A stretch of 64,000 bases of DNA from NCBI RefSeq assembly GCF_025420585.1, contig NZ_JAOEGB010000029.1, forward strand, positions 34,093 to 98,092, read 5' to 3'. Numbering within the stretch: position 1 is the first letter of the stretch; each line of letters starts with the position of its first letter. A model generated the notes under the pieces. The model searched no databases and was not told the DNA's origin. It was given only the letters and a program-made list of their open reading frames with translations. Of the stretch, positions 27,450-35,366 are shown piece after piece. The stretch comes from Planotetraspora sp. A-T 1434. Its GTDB lineage: Bacteria > Actinomycetota > Actinomycetes > Streptosporangiales > Streptosporangiaceae. A program made the translations under genes and the position numbers.

Positions 27450-27578
27450 GTGAGCGAGCGAACATGCCATATGAGCGAGGGATCCGCCCCGCACGCCGGC
27501 CCTGACGCGCCGCGCCCGCAATCACCCGGTAGCCGGCCGCGGCATGGCCGCCAGGCGTCACGAGAGGGCGGGAAGTGA
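27450..27578 (+). CDS. 42-codon upstream ORF coupled to the ROK gene
   Basis: GTG at 27450, with GGAGGA 6 nt upstream (the best ribosome-binding site in the leader), stop TGA overlapping the ROK start as GTGA. The peptide begins MSERTCHMSEGSAPHAG and is Pro/Arg/His-rich. It lies after the operator, within the mRNA leader. It may serve translational coupling. It could also be chance, or a displaced part of the ROK N-terminus. Confidence 0.4.
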   Translation: MSERTCHMSEGSAPHAGPDAPRPQSPGSRPRHGRQASREGGK

Positions 27579-28855
27579 GCCAGCCGATCCCCGGCACGCC
27601 GAGCCTCCTGCGCGCCATCAACGACCGCGCCGCCCTTATGGTCCTCCTGGAGCGGGGGCCGCTCACGCGCCCCGAGCTGGGCGCGCTGACCGGCCTGTCC
27701 AAGCCGACGGCCTCCCAGCTCCTCGCCCGCCTCCAGGACGCCGGGCTCGTCGTCCTCGACGGCATCCGCGAGGGGCTGCCCGGCCGTACGGCGGAGCTGT
27801 ACCGGATCAACCCCGGCTCGGCGTACGTTGCGGCGCTGGACGTCACGCCGGCCCGGATCGAGGTGGCCGTCTCCGACATCACCGGAACGGTGGTGGGCGA
27901 GCACCGGCTGCCGACACCCGGCCGCGCCGCGGGCGACGTCGTGGAGAGAGTGCGCGCCGCGCTTGCGGGGGCCTGCGCGCACGCCCAAGTGGATCCCGCG
28001 GCGCTGAGCCGGGTCGTCATCGGCATCGGAGGCGCGATCGACCCGTCGACCGGCAGGCTGGGCTACGCCGCCCACATCCCGGGCTGGCACATCCCCGACC
28101 TGGTCGGGACCCTGCGCGACGGGATCGGCGTGCCGGTCGACATCGAGAACGACGTGAACCTCGTCGCCCAGGCCGAGCAGTCCCGGGGCATCGCCCAGGG
28201 CCACCAGGACTACGTGCTGCTCTGGGCCGACGAGGGTCTCGGCTCGGCGCTGGTGCTGGGCGGCAGGTTGCACAGGGGGGCTACCGGAGGCGCGGGCGAG
28301 GTCGGGTACATGCCGGCCATAGGGGCGCCGACGCCCCGTGACATCGGCAAGCGGGCCGAGCACGGGTTCCAGGCCCTCGCGGGCGGCCCCGCCGTACTGA
28401 AGGTCCTGCGGGCGCACGGCCTGCGCGGATCGACCCCGGCGGCGGCCATGCACAACGCGGTCAAGGCCGTCGAACGCGGTGGCGGGCAGGCGGACACGGG
28501 GCACGAGGCGCTGCGCCAGATCGCCGGCCGTCTCGCGCTCGGGCTCGCCGCGATCACCGCGGTGATCGATCCAGAGATCGTGGTGCTGTCCGGCGGAGTG
28601 CTGCTCGCCGGCGGCGAAATCCTGCGCGAGCTCACCGAACAGGAGTTGCACGCGCTCACCATCCCGCGGCCCCCGCTGCGGCTTTCCACCGTGGAGGGCA
28701 ACCCCGTCCTCGCCGGTGCCCTCGACCTCGCCCTCGACACCACCCGTGACGAGGTCTTCGGAGCGGTGAACCGCCGCGAGGGACCCTCCAGACGCGAAGC
28801 GCACGACGCCTCCCGCGGCGAGCGCGACCGCAGACACTCATCCGTTCCCTCCTGA
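27575..28855 (+). CDS. ROK family transcriptional regulator (NagC/XylR type)
   Basis: 426 aa. N-terminal winged helix at residues 10-70 (RPELGALTGLSKPTASQLLARL), then a ROK sugar-kinase-like fold with IGIGGAIDPSTG, ENDVN and GATGGAGEVGY. The fold serves as a sugar sensor in such repressors. The C-terminal 35 residues are an Arg/Ser-rich tail. It is the first gene of the sugar operon and its operator lies at 27408-27428, so it most likely represses itself and the downstream transporter until the sugar or its phosphate binds. Confidence 0.9.
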   Translation: MSQPIPGTPSLLRAINDRAALMVLLERGPLTRPELGALTGLSKPTASQLLARLQDAGLVVLDGIREGLPGRTAELYRINPGSAYVAALDVTPARIEVAVSDITGTVVGEHRLPTPGRAAGDVVERVRAALAGACAHAQVDPAALSRVVIGIGGAIDPSTGRLGYAAHIPGWHIPDLVGTLRDGIGVPVDIENDVNLVAQAEQSRGIAQGHQDYVLLWADEGLGSALVLGGRLHRGATGGAGEVGYMPAIGAPTPRDIGKRAEHGFQALAGGPAVLKVLRAHGLRGSTPAAAMHNAVKAVERGGGQADTGHEALRQIAGRLALGLAAITAVIDPEIVVLSGGVLLAGGEILRELTEQELHALTIPRPPLRLSTVEGNPVLAGALDLALDTTRDEVFGAVNRREGPSRREAHDASRGERDRRHSSVPS

Positions 28856-28885
28856 AATTCCCCCACGCACGTAGGAGGCATCTCC

Positions 28886-30211
28886 GTGAAACGATTGCTG
28901 GCCATAACCGCCGCGGCCGGCCTCGCCCTGCTCACCGCCTGTACGGCGGGCACCGAGGTCAGCCCTACGAAGATCGAGGCGAGCCCGACCAGCCACGACC
29001 CGGTCACCATCGAGTTCTGGCACGGCTTCAGCGCCGACAACGAGCTCAAGGCGTTCGCCGACACGCTGGCCGGCTTCAAGCAGAAGTACCCCTGGATCAC
29101 GGTGAACGCCACCAAGGCCATCCAGGACGACCAGATCCTGCAGGCCGTCCGCGGCGGCAACCCGCCGGACGTGGCCCTGTCCTTCACGACCGACAGCGTC
29201 GCCCAGTTCTGCAAGGCCAACATCTTCCAGGACCTCAACCCGTATCTCGCGGCCAGCAAGATCCAGGCCGACACGCTGTTCCCGAAGGTCATCGCGGAGT
29301 ACACCCAGTACCAGGGCAAGCGCTGCGTGATGCCCATGCTGGCCGACACCTACGGCCTCTACTACAACAAGAAGCTGATGAAGGGCAACCAGCCGCCCAA
29401 GACGCTGACCGAGCTGGCCGAGCTCACCAAGAAGCTGACCGTCAAGGACGCCCAGGGCAACATCAAGGTCGCCGGCTTCGTCCCGACCAGCCAGATGTAC
29501 GAGAACGCCCCGCTGCACACCGGGGTCATGGTCGGCGCCAAGTGGACCAACCCGGACGGCACCTCCGCGGTCGGCTCCGACCCGCAGTGGAAGAAGCTGA
29601 TGACGTGGCAGAAGGAGCTCACGGACGCCCTCGGCTACGACAAGCTGGAGAAGTTCCGCAAGAGCTTCGGTGACGAGTGGTCGGCCGACAACCCGTTCAA
29701 CAAGGGCAAGGTCGCGATGGCGATCGACGGCGAGTGGCGCAACGCCATGCTCGCCGCTGACGCGCCGGAGGTGGACTACGGCACCGCTCCGATGCCCGTC
29801 GCCGACGACCAGCCCGAGCGGTACGGCGCGGGCTTCATCGCCGGCACCGTCATCGGCATCCCGCGTGGCGCCAAGCACGCGGAGGCGGCCTGGGAGCTGG
29901 TCAAGTACCTGACCACCGACACCGACGCCCTTGTCACGCTCTCCAACGCGATCCGCAACGTGCCGAGCACGCTGCCCGCGCTGCAGTCGCCGAAGCTGAA
30001 GAAGGATCCGAACTTCCAGACCTTCCTCGACATCTTCGCCAACCCGAACAGCACGACGCTGCCGGCCCACATCAACTCGGTCTTCAACCAGCAGACGCTG
30101 TCGGAGGCCCAGATCAAGTGGGAGGCCGGCCGGGCGCCCGACCTGAACGCCCTGCTCGCCGAAGTGGACAAGACGATCAACGAGAAGCTGAAGCTGACAG
30201 CGGGCGGCTGA
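28886..30211 (+). CDS. sugar ABC transporter substrate-binding lipoprotein
   Basis: 441 aa, GTG start with AGGAGG. Lipoprotein signal peptide with lipobox LLTAC, lipidated Cys19. It is followed by a low-complexity tether and an SBP_bac_1/8 fold: TIEFWHGFSADNE, PDVALSFTTDSVAQFC, LADTYGLYYNKKLM, KGKVAMAIDGEW. It should bind an oligosaccharide or disaccharide at the outer face of the membrane and feed the two permeases. The substrate cannot be read from the sequence; the GH4 neighbour suggests a beta-glycoside. Confidence 0.92.
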   Translation: MKRLLAITAAAGLALLTACTAGTEVSPTKIEASPTSHDPVTIEFWHGFSADNELKAFADTLAGFKQKYPWITVNATKAIQDDQILQAVRGGNPPDVALSFTTDSVAQFCKANIFQDLNPYLAASKIQADTLFPKVIAEYTQYQGKRCVMPMLADTYGLYYNKKLMKGNQPPKTLTELAELTKKLTVKDAQGNIKVAGFVPTSQMYENAPLHTGVMVGAKWTNPDGTSAVGSDPQWKKLMTWQKELTDALGYDKLEKFRKSFGDEWSADNPFNKGKVAMAIDGEWRNAMLAADAPEVDYGTAPMPVADDQPERYGAGFIAGTVIGIPRGAKHAEAAWELVKYLTTDTDALVTLSNAIRNVPSTLPALQSPKLKKDPNFQTFLDIFANPNSTTLPAHINSVFNQQTLSEAQIKWEAGRAPDLNALLAEVDKTINEKLKLTAGG

Positions 30212-30214
30212 TCC

Positions 30215-31183
30215 ATGGCAACCACGACGCTGGGACGTCGGAGGCACGCGGTGCCGTCCCGTAACAAGCGGGAACGGCGCCGCGCCAACCTCCGCGCGCT
30301 CCTCTACCTCTCCCCGTGGCTCATCGGGTTCTCCGTCTTCTTCCTCTACCCGCTGCTCTCCACGGTGTACTTCTCCTTCCAGCGCTACGACCTGTTCACG
30401 CTGGAGCCGGTCGGCCTGCTGAACTACAAGTACTTCCTGCAGGACGAGGCCGCCTGGACCTCGATCAAGAACACCCTGTGGCTGGTCGTCGTCATGGTGC
30501 CGCTGCGGGTGCTTTTCGGCCTGGGCGTGTCCCAGCTGGTCACGAAGCTGAAGTCCGGCCAGGGGATCTTCCGTACGATCTTCTACCTGCCCTCGCTCGT
30601 GCCCCTGGTCGCCGGGACGCTCGGGTTCGTGTTCCTGCTCAACCCGGGCACCGGGCCGGTGCAGGCCATCCTGGGGGCGGTCGGGATCCACTCGCCGGAC
30701 TGGTTCGGCGACCCGGCGTGGTCCAAGTGGGGCCTCACGCTGCTGTCCCTCTGGTCGGTCGGCGACCTCATGGTCATCTTCATGGCCGCCCTGCTCGACG
30801 TGCCCAAGCAGCTCTACGAGGCCGCCTCGCTTGACGGGGCGACCGCCTGGCAGCAGTTCACCAGGATCACGCTGCCGGTCATCCGGCCCGTGCTGATGTT
30901 CGCCACCGTGACGGGCGTCATCCAGACCCTGCAGTACTTCACCCAGGCGATGGTGGCGGCGCGGGTCGCCTCCGGAGCCACCGACTCGGCCGGCTCGGTG
31001 TTCACCCCCGGCTACCCCGACCAGTCCACCCTGACGTTCCCCGAGTGGCTGTTCCAGCAGGGCTTCCGCGACTTCGCCATGGGCTACGCCTGCGTGCTCG
31101 CGCTCGTGCTGTTCGTCGTCTCGATGATTTTCACCCTGATCCTGCTGCGGCAGTTCCGCGGCTTCGCGGAGGAGGAGGCATGA
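30215..31183 (+). CDS. sugar ABC transporter permease (MalF type)
   Basis: 322 aa, starting 3 bp after the binding-protein gene. Six membrane helices, first PWLIGFSVFFLYPLLSTVYF. The EAA loop (YEAASLDGATAWQQFTRITL, about residues 203-222) contacts the ATPase. Its stop overlaps the next start (ATGA). No ATPase gene is present; a shared MsiK-like ATPase elsewhere is likely. Confidence 0.93.
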   Translation: MATTTLGRRRHAVPSRNKRERRRANLRALLYLSPWLIGFSVFFLYPLLSTVYFSFQRYDLFTLEPVGLLNYKYFLQDEAAWTSIKNTLWLVVVMVPLRVLFGLGVSQLVTKLKSGQGIFRTIFYLPSLVPLVAGTLGFVFLLNPGTGPVQAILGAVGIHSPDWFGDPAWSKWGLTLLSLWSVGDLMVIFMAALLDVPKQLYEAASLDGATAWQQFTRITLPVIRPVLMFATVTGVIQTLQYFTQAMVAARVASGATDSAGSVFTPGYPDQSTLTFPEWLFQQGFRDFAMGYACVLALVLFVVSMIFTLILLRQFRGFAEEEA

Positions 31184-32064
31184 CGACGACCCTCGCTCCG
31201 CAGCAGGTCGCCCACCGCCCGGTAACATCCGCCAACGCGTCGAAGACGCGGGCGACGCTCTACTGGATCGCCAAGCACGCGCTCGCCATCGCCCTGGCGA
31301 TCATGTTCCTCGGACCGCTGGTCTTCATCGGCCTCACGGCCGTGATGAGCGACCACCAGGCGCTGACCTCGCAGTTGTGGCCGGAGACCTGGGAGTGGGG
31401 CAACTTCGCCGACATCTTCGAGAAGGCGCCGCTGCTCACCTGGATCCGCAACACGCTGCTCTACTCCGTGCTGGCCACGGTGTTCATGCTGCTGTCGTCG
31501 ATCCCCGTGGCGTACGCGCTGGCGCGGTTCCGCTTCCCGGGCAGGAAGCTGGCGTTCCTGCTGGTCATCACCACGATGATGCTGCCGCCCCAGGTCGTGG
31601 CCGTGCCCGTCTACCTCATCTGGGCCCGGTTCCACCTGACCGGCACCCTGTGGCCGCTGATCATCCCGATGCTGCTCGGCGACGCGTTCTCGATCTTCCT
31701 GCTCCGGCAGTTCCTGGTCACGATTCCGCGCGACTACTCGGACGCGGCACGGGTGGACGGGGCCGGAGAGTTCCGGACGCTGGTGCGGGTGATCCTGCCG
31801 ATGGCGAAGCCGGCCATCGCCGCGGTGGCCCTGTTCCAGTTCTTCTACTGCTGGAACGACTACTACGGTCCCCTCCTCTACGCGGGGACCAACCTGGACA
31901 ACTGGACCCTGTCCCTCGGCCTGGCCGCGTTCCGGTCGGTGCACCGCGTCCAGTGGAACCTCACGATGGCCGCCACCATGCTCGCCATGGCTCCAGTGAT
32001 CATCGTGTTCTTCTTCGCCCAGAAGGTCTTCATCGAAGGGGTCAAGCTGTCTGGAGTGAAGTAA
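31180..32064 (+). CDS. sugar ABC transporter permease (MalG type)
   Basis: 294 aa; ATG at 31180 overlaps the previous stop. Six membrane helices starting at AKHALAIALAIMFLGPLVFI. EAA motif DAARVDGAGEFRTLVRVILP. Pairs with the MalF-type permease. After the stop come two copies of CCGTGAAGTAGCT and then a strong stem-loop before the GH4 gene. Confidence 0.93.
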   Translation: MTTTLAPQQVAHRPVTSANASKTRATLYWIAKHALAIALAIMFLGPLVFIGLTAVMSDHQALTSQLWPETWEWGNFADIFEKAPLLTWIRNTLLYSVLATVFMLLSSIPVAYALARFRFPGRKLAFLLVITTMMLPPQVVAVPVYLIWARFHLTGTLWPLIIPMLLGDAFSIFLLRQFLVTIPRDYSDAARVDGAGEFRTLVRVILPMAKPAIAAVALFQFFYCWNDYYGPLLYAGTNLDNWTLSLGLAAFRSVHRVQWNLTMAATMLAMAPVIIVFFFAQKVFIEGVKLSGVK

Positions 32065-32129
32065 CCGTGAAGTAGCTCCGTGAAGTAGCTCACAGCCATG
32101 CATCGTTAGCACGGAATGCCGAAGGGAGG

Positions 32130-32169
32130 ATGGCGCTCCGGCACCGGCCACGCCGGGTCGGAGCGCCAT
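32130..32169 (+). promoter_or_regulatory. stem-loop just upstream of the GH4 start
   Basis: Perfect 11-bp arms ATGGCGCTCCG (32130-32140) and CGGAGCGCCAT (32159-32169), ending 7 nt before the GH4 ATG. It may stabilise or process the mRNA between transporter and enzyme genes, or act as an attenuator. It also spans a 16-codon ORF beginning at 32130. Confidence 0.55.
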
Positions 32170-32176
32170 ACACCAT

Positions 32177-33439
32177 ATGAAACTCGCCGTTGTCGGGGGC
32201 GGTTCCACCTACACGCCGGAGCTGATCGACGGCTTCGCCCGCCTGCGCGACGAACTCGACCTGTCCGAGATCACACTGGTCGACCCGGACGAGAACCGCC
32301 TCGGCCTCGTCGGCGGGATGGCCGCGCGGATGCTCGCCCGCGCGGGGCACCCGGCCAAGCTGACCACGACGACCAAGGTCGAGGAGGGCGTCGCCGGAGC
32401 GGGAGCCGTGCTGCTGCAGCTCCGCGTCGGCGGCCAGGCGGCCCGGAACGTCGACGAGACCCTCCCACTCGAATGCGGATGCGTCGGGCAGGAGACGACG
32501 GGGGCCGGCGGCCTGGCCAAGGCGCTGCGGACCGTCCCGGTGGTGCTCGACATCGCCGAGAAGGTGCGCACCCACGCCCCGGGCGCCTGGATCGTCGACT
32601 TCACCAACCCCGTCGGCATCGTCACCAAGGCGCTGCTGGACGAGGGCCACCGCGCCATCGGCCTATGCAACGTGGCGATCGGGTTCCAGCGCCGTTTCGC
32701 CGCGAACCTGGGCGTCTCCCCGGACCGGATCTCGCTCGGCCACGTCGGGCTCAACCACCTCACCTGGGAGCGGGCCGTCTACCTCGACGGCGAGGACGTG
32801 CTGCCCCGGCTGCTGGCCGACCACGGCGAGGCCATCGCGGAGGACATCGGCCTGCCGGCCGAGCTCATCCGCCACCTCGGCGTGGTGCCGTCGTACTACC
32901 TGCGGTACTTCTACGAGCACGACCTCGTGGTCAGGGAGCAGAAGGCCGCGCCGTCCCGCGCGGCCGAGGTCGCGGCCATGGAGTCGAAGCTGCTGGAGAT
33001 GTACGCCGACCCCTCGGTGGACACCAAGCCCGAGCTGCTGGAGAAGCGCGGCGGCGCGTTCTACTCCGAGGCGGCGGTCGCGCTGATCGCCTCCCTGGTG
33101 AACGACAGGGGCGACGTCCAGATCGTCAACGCCCGCAACGACGGGACGCTGCCGTTCCTCGACGACGACGCGGTCATCGAGGTGCCCGCGACCGTCGGGG
33201 CGGGCGGGGCGACGCCCCTGCCCGTGGACCCGGTCGAGCCGCTCTATCGCGGCCTGATCGCTCACGTCTCCGCATATGAGTCGCTGGCGCTCGACGCGGC
33301 CCTCCGCGGCGGCGAGGACCGGGTCAAGGACGCGCTGCTCGCCCACCCTCTGATCGGGCAGGCGTCTCTGTCGGGCGACCTCGCCCAGCGGCTGGTCGAG
33401 GCCAACCGCCCGTATCTGCCCTGGGCGGTGTCCCTGTGA
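32177..33439 (+). CDS. family GH4 6-phospho-beta-glucosidase-like enzyme
   Basis: 420 aa. GH4 hallmarks: NAD-binding GGGSTYTP (7-14), QLRVGGQ, QETTG (105-109), DFTNPVG (141-147), metal-binding Cys164 (LCNVAIG) and His194 (LNHLTW). GH4 enzymes cleave glycosides by an NAD- and Mn-dependent redox/elimination route, usually on 6-phosphorylated disaccharides. Here the partner transporter is ABC, not PTS, so the substrate must be phosphorylated inside the cell or the enzyme acts on the free sugar. No good Shine-Dalgarno precedes the ATG; a stem-loop does. Overlaps the kinase gene by 4 bp. Confidence 0.9.
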   Translation: MKLAVVGGGSTYTPELIDGFARLRDELDLSEITLVDPDENRLGLVGGMAARMLARAGHPAKLTTTTKVEEGVAGAGAVLLQLRVGGQAARNVDETLPLECGCVGQETTGAGGLAKALRTVPVVLDIAEKVRTHAPGAWIVDFTNPVGIVTKALLDEGHRAIGLCNVAIGFQRRFAANLGVSPDRISLGHVGLNHLTWERAVYLDGEDVLPRLLADHGEAIAEDIGLPAELIRHLGVVPSYYLRYFYEHDLVVREQKAAPSRAAEVAAMESKLLEMYADPSVDTKPELLEKRGGAFYSEAAVALIASLVNDRGDVQIVNARNDGTLPFLDDDAVIEVPATVGAGGATPLPVDPVEPLYRGLIAHVSAYESLALDAALRGGEDRVKDALLAHPLIGQASLSGDLAQRLVEANRPYLPWAVSL

Positions 33440-34617
33440 TCGGAGCGCGCAGCGGGACCGATCGCCCCCTCCGCACCCTTCTCGCGGTCGACGGGGGGAA
33501 CAGCAAGACCGACGTCGCGTTCGTGCGCGAGGACGGCACCGTCCTCGCGCGCGCCCGCGGCGCGGGCTTCGTCCCGCATAGCGCCGGCGTGGCCGCCGCC
33601 ATCGACGTGGTCGGCGAGACCGTACGGCGGGCCCTGGCCAGCCGGCCGGGCCTCCACTCCCATCTCACGGCCGATCTGGCGGACGGCGCGCTTGACGGCC
33701 ATTCGCCGGACGGGCACGTGGATGGTCACGTGGACGGGCATCTCGACGGTCTCCGCACGCGGGTCGCCGTGCCGTACGCCGACCACATCGCGGCCTACGT
33801 CGCGGGCGCGGACCTGCCGATCGAGGAGGACCGGCTCCGCGACGAACTGCTCGCCCGCGGCTACGGCCGCAGCGTCGCGGTGAGCAACGACACCTTCGCG
33901 CTGCTGCGGGCTGGGGCCAGCACCCCGTGGGGCGTCGCCGTGGTCTGCGGAGCCGGGATCAACGCGGTGGGGGTCGCCCCGTCGGGCAAGGTCGCCCGGT
34001 TCCCCGCCCTGGGCACTCTCAGCGGCGACTGGGGCGGCGGCTACGGCCTCGGCGAGCAGACTATCTTCCACGCCATCCGGGCCGAGGACGGCCGGGGGCC
34101 GGAGACCGCCCTGGTCGACGTCGTCCGCACCTGTTTCGGCACGCGGACGGTCGAGGAGGTGGTCATCGCCATCCATTTCGGCGACCTGTCCATCGACCGG
34201 GTGCACGACCTCGTGCCGCCCCTGCTCGTGGCGGCGCGGACCGACGCCATCGCCCGGTCGCTCATCGAACGGCTGGCCGACGAGGTCGTCGCGATGGGCA
34301 CGGTCGCGATGCGCCGCATCGACCTGCTCGGCGTGCCGTGCGAGGTCGTGCTCGGCGGCGGGGTGATGACCGCCGGTGACCCGTTGCTGATGCCGCTGAT
34401 CGAGCAGCGGTTCGCGGAGAAGGCGCCGCACGCCCGGCTCGTCGTCGCGGACGTGCCGCCCATCGTGGGGGCCGCGCTGCTGGGGCTCGACCGTCTCGGC
34501 GCCCCCGCCGAGGCGTACGACCGGGTGCGGGAGTACTTCCTGAGCCCGTCCCAGGAGGCCGAGGAGGAACCCGGCTCGGGAGAGGACGCCGTCCCGGCGC
34601 CCGCCCCGGTCGGCTGA
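33436..34617 (+). CDS. BadF/BadG-type sugar kinase (N-acetylglucosamine kinase-like)
   Basis: 393 aa, GTG start overlapping the GH4 stop (GTGA). Actin-like ATPase motifs: LLAVDGGNSKTDVAF at residues 15-29 (phosphate 1), AVVCGAGINAVG, GTLSGDWGGGYGLG and VVLGGGVM. The family phosphorylates N-acetylglucosamine or other hexoses. An insertion with four DGH/VDGH repeats (87-104) lies in a loop before the VPYADHIAAYV strand. The gene most likely supplies the phosphate that the GH4 enzyme needs, or handles the released sugar. Confidence 0.85.
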   Translation: MIGARSGTDRPLRTLLAVDGGNSKTDVAFVREDGTVLARARGAGFVPHSAGVAAAIDVVGETVRRALASRPGLHSHLTADLADGALDGHSPDGHVDGHVDGHLDGLRTRVAVPYADHIAAYVAGADLPIEEDRLRDELLARGYGRSVAVSNDTFALLRAGASTPWGVAVVCGAGINAVGVAPSGKVARFPALGTLSGDWGGGYGLGEQTIFHAIRAEDGRGPETALVDVVRTCFGTRTVEEVVIAIHFGDLSIDRVHDLVPPLLVAARTDAIARSLIERLADEVVAMGTVAMRRIDLLGVPCEVVLGGGVMTAGDPLLMPLIEQRFAEKAPHARLVVADVPPIVGAALLGLDRLGAPAEAYDRVREYFLSPSQEAEEEPGSGEDAVPAPAPVG

Positions 34618-34668
34618 GGCCCCGGACCCGCAGCCCGACCGGCAGCCTGGACGTCATCGCTGTCACCC

Positions 34669-34693
34669 GCGGAGCCCCTTCGGGGGGGGCCGC
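34669..34693. terminator. hairpin with TTCG loop after the kinase gene
   Basis: GCGG-AG-CCCC, loop TTCG, GGGG then CCGC, with a small internal mismatch. First of two hairpins between convergent genes. Confidence 0.5.
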
Positions 34694-34706
34694 ACAGGGG
34701 GACGTG

Positions 34707-34748
34707 GACGCCGGGCGCTGACGCATGTCGCCGTCAGCGCCCGGCGTC
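34707..34748. terminator. bidirectional terminator, perfect 17-bp stem
   Basis: Arms GACGCCGGGCGCTGACG (34707-34723) and its exact complement (34732-34748), 8-nt loop. Lies between the sugar operon (+) and the Lrp gene (-). Confidence 0.8.
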
Positions 34749-34775
34749 ACCGCGTTCCCGGCCGGGGTGCGGGCG

Positions 34776-35291
34776 TCACTGCCCGGCCTTCTGGTCGCCG
34801 TTGAGACCCTTGTCCGGATTCTTGTCGGCCTCGTTCTTGTCGGCCTCGGCGTGGATCTCCGGCGCGCGGTGGTCGTACGGCGTGCTGAGGACGACCGTCG
34901 TCCGCGTGCTGACGTTGGCCGAGGCCCTGATCTGCTGCAGTAACTCCTCCAGGCGGAGCGGCGAGGCGACGCGCACCTTGAGGATGTAGCTCTCGTCGCC
35001 CGCCACGCTGTGGCACGCCTCGATGGCGGACAGATGCCTGAGCCGTTCGGGGGCGTCGTCGGGCGCGGCCGGGTCGTTCGGCTTGATGGACACGAACGCC
35101 GTCAGGGGCAGACCGATCTCGTCGTAGTCGACGAGCGCCGCGTAACCGCGGATCACGCCGCGTTTCTCCAGCCTCCGCACCCGCTGGTGCACGGCCGAAA
35201 CCGACAGCCCGGTCTCCTTGGCCAGGTCGGTGAAGCTCATCCGGCCGTCTCTGGCCAGCAGCGTCACGATTCGGCGATCGATCTCCTCCAC
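34776..35291 (-). CDS. Lrp/AsnC family transcriptional regulator
   Basis: 171 aa from GTG 35291; longer upstream reading has no family match. Residues 1-60: Lrp helix-turn-helix (EIDRRIVTLLARDGR, TDLAKETGLSVSAVHQRVRRLEKRG). Residues 65-150: RAM ligand-binding domain (EACHSVAGDESYILKVRV). The last 20 residues are a charged tail with ADKNEADKN repeats. It is probably an amino-acid-responsive regulator; no target gene is adjacent. Confidence 0.88.
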   Translation of the reverse strand: MEEIDRRIVTLLARDGRMSFTDLAKETGLSVSAVHQRVRRLEKRGVIRGYAALVDYDEIGLPLTAFVSIKPNDPAAPDDAPERLRHLSAIEACHSVAGDESYILKVRVASPLRLEELLQQIRASANVSTRTTVVLSTPYDHRAPEIHAEADKNEADKNPDKGLNGDQKAGQ

Positions 35292-35366
35292 CCCTGAACG
35301 GTAGCGCCGCCAGGGACCACACCGTGCGGCGAAGTGGTCACGGCATGGTTCCATCCGAAACCCGGA

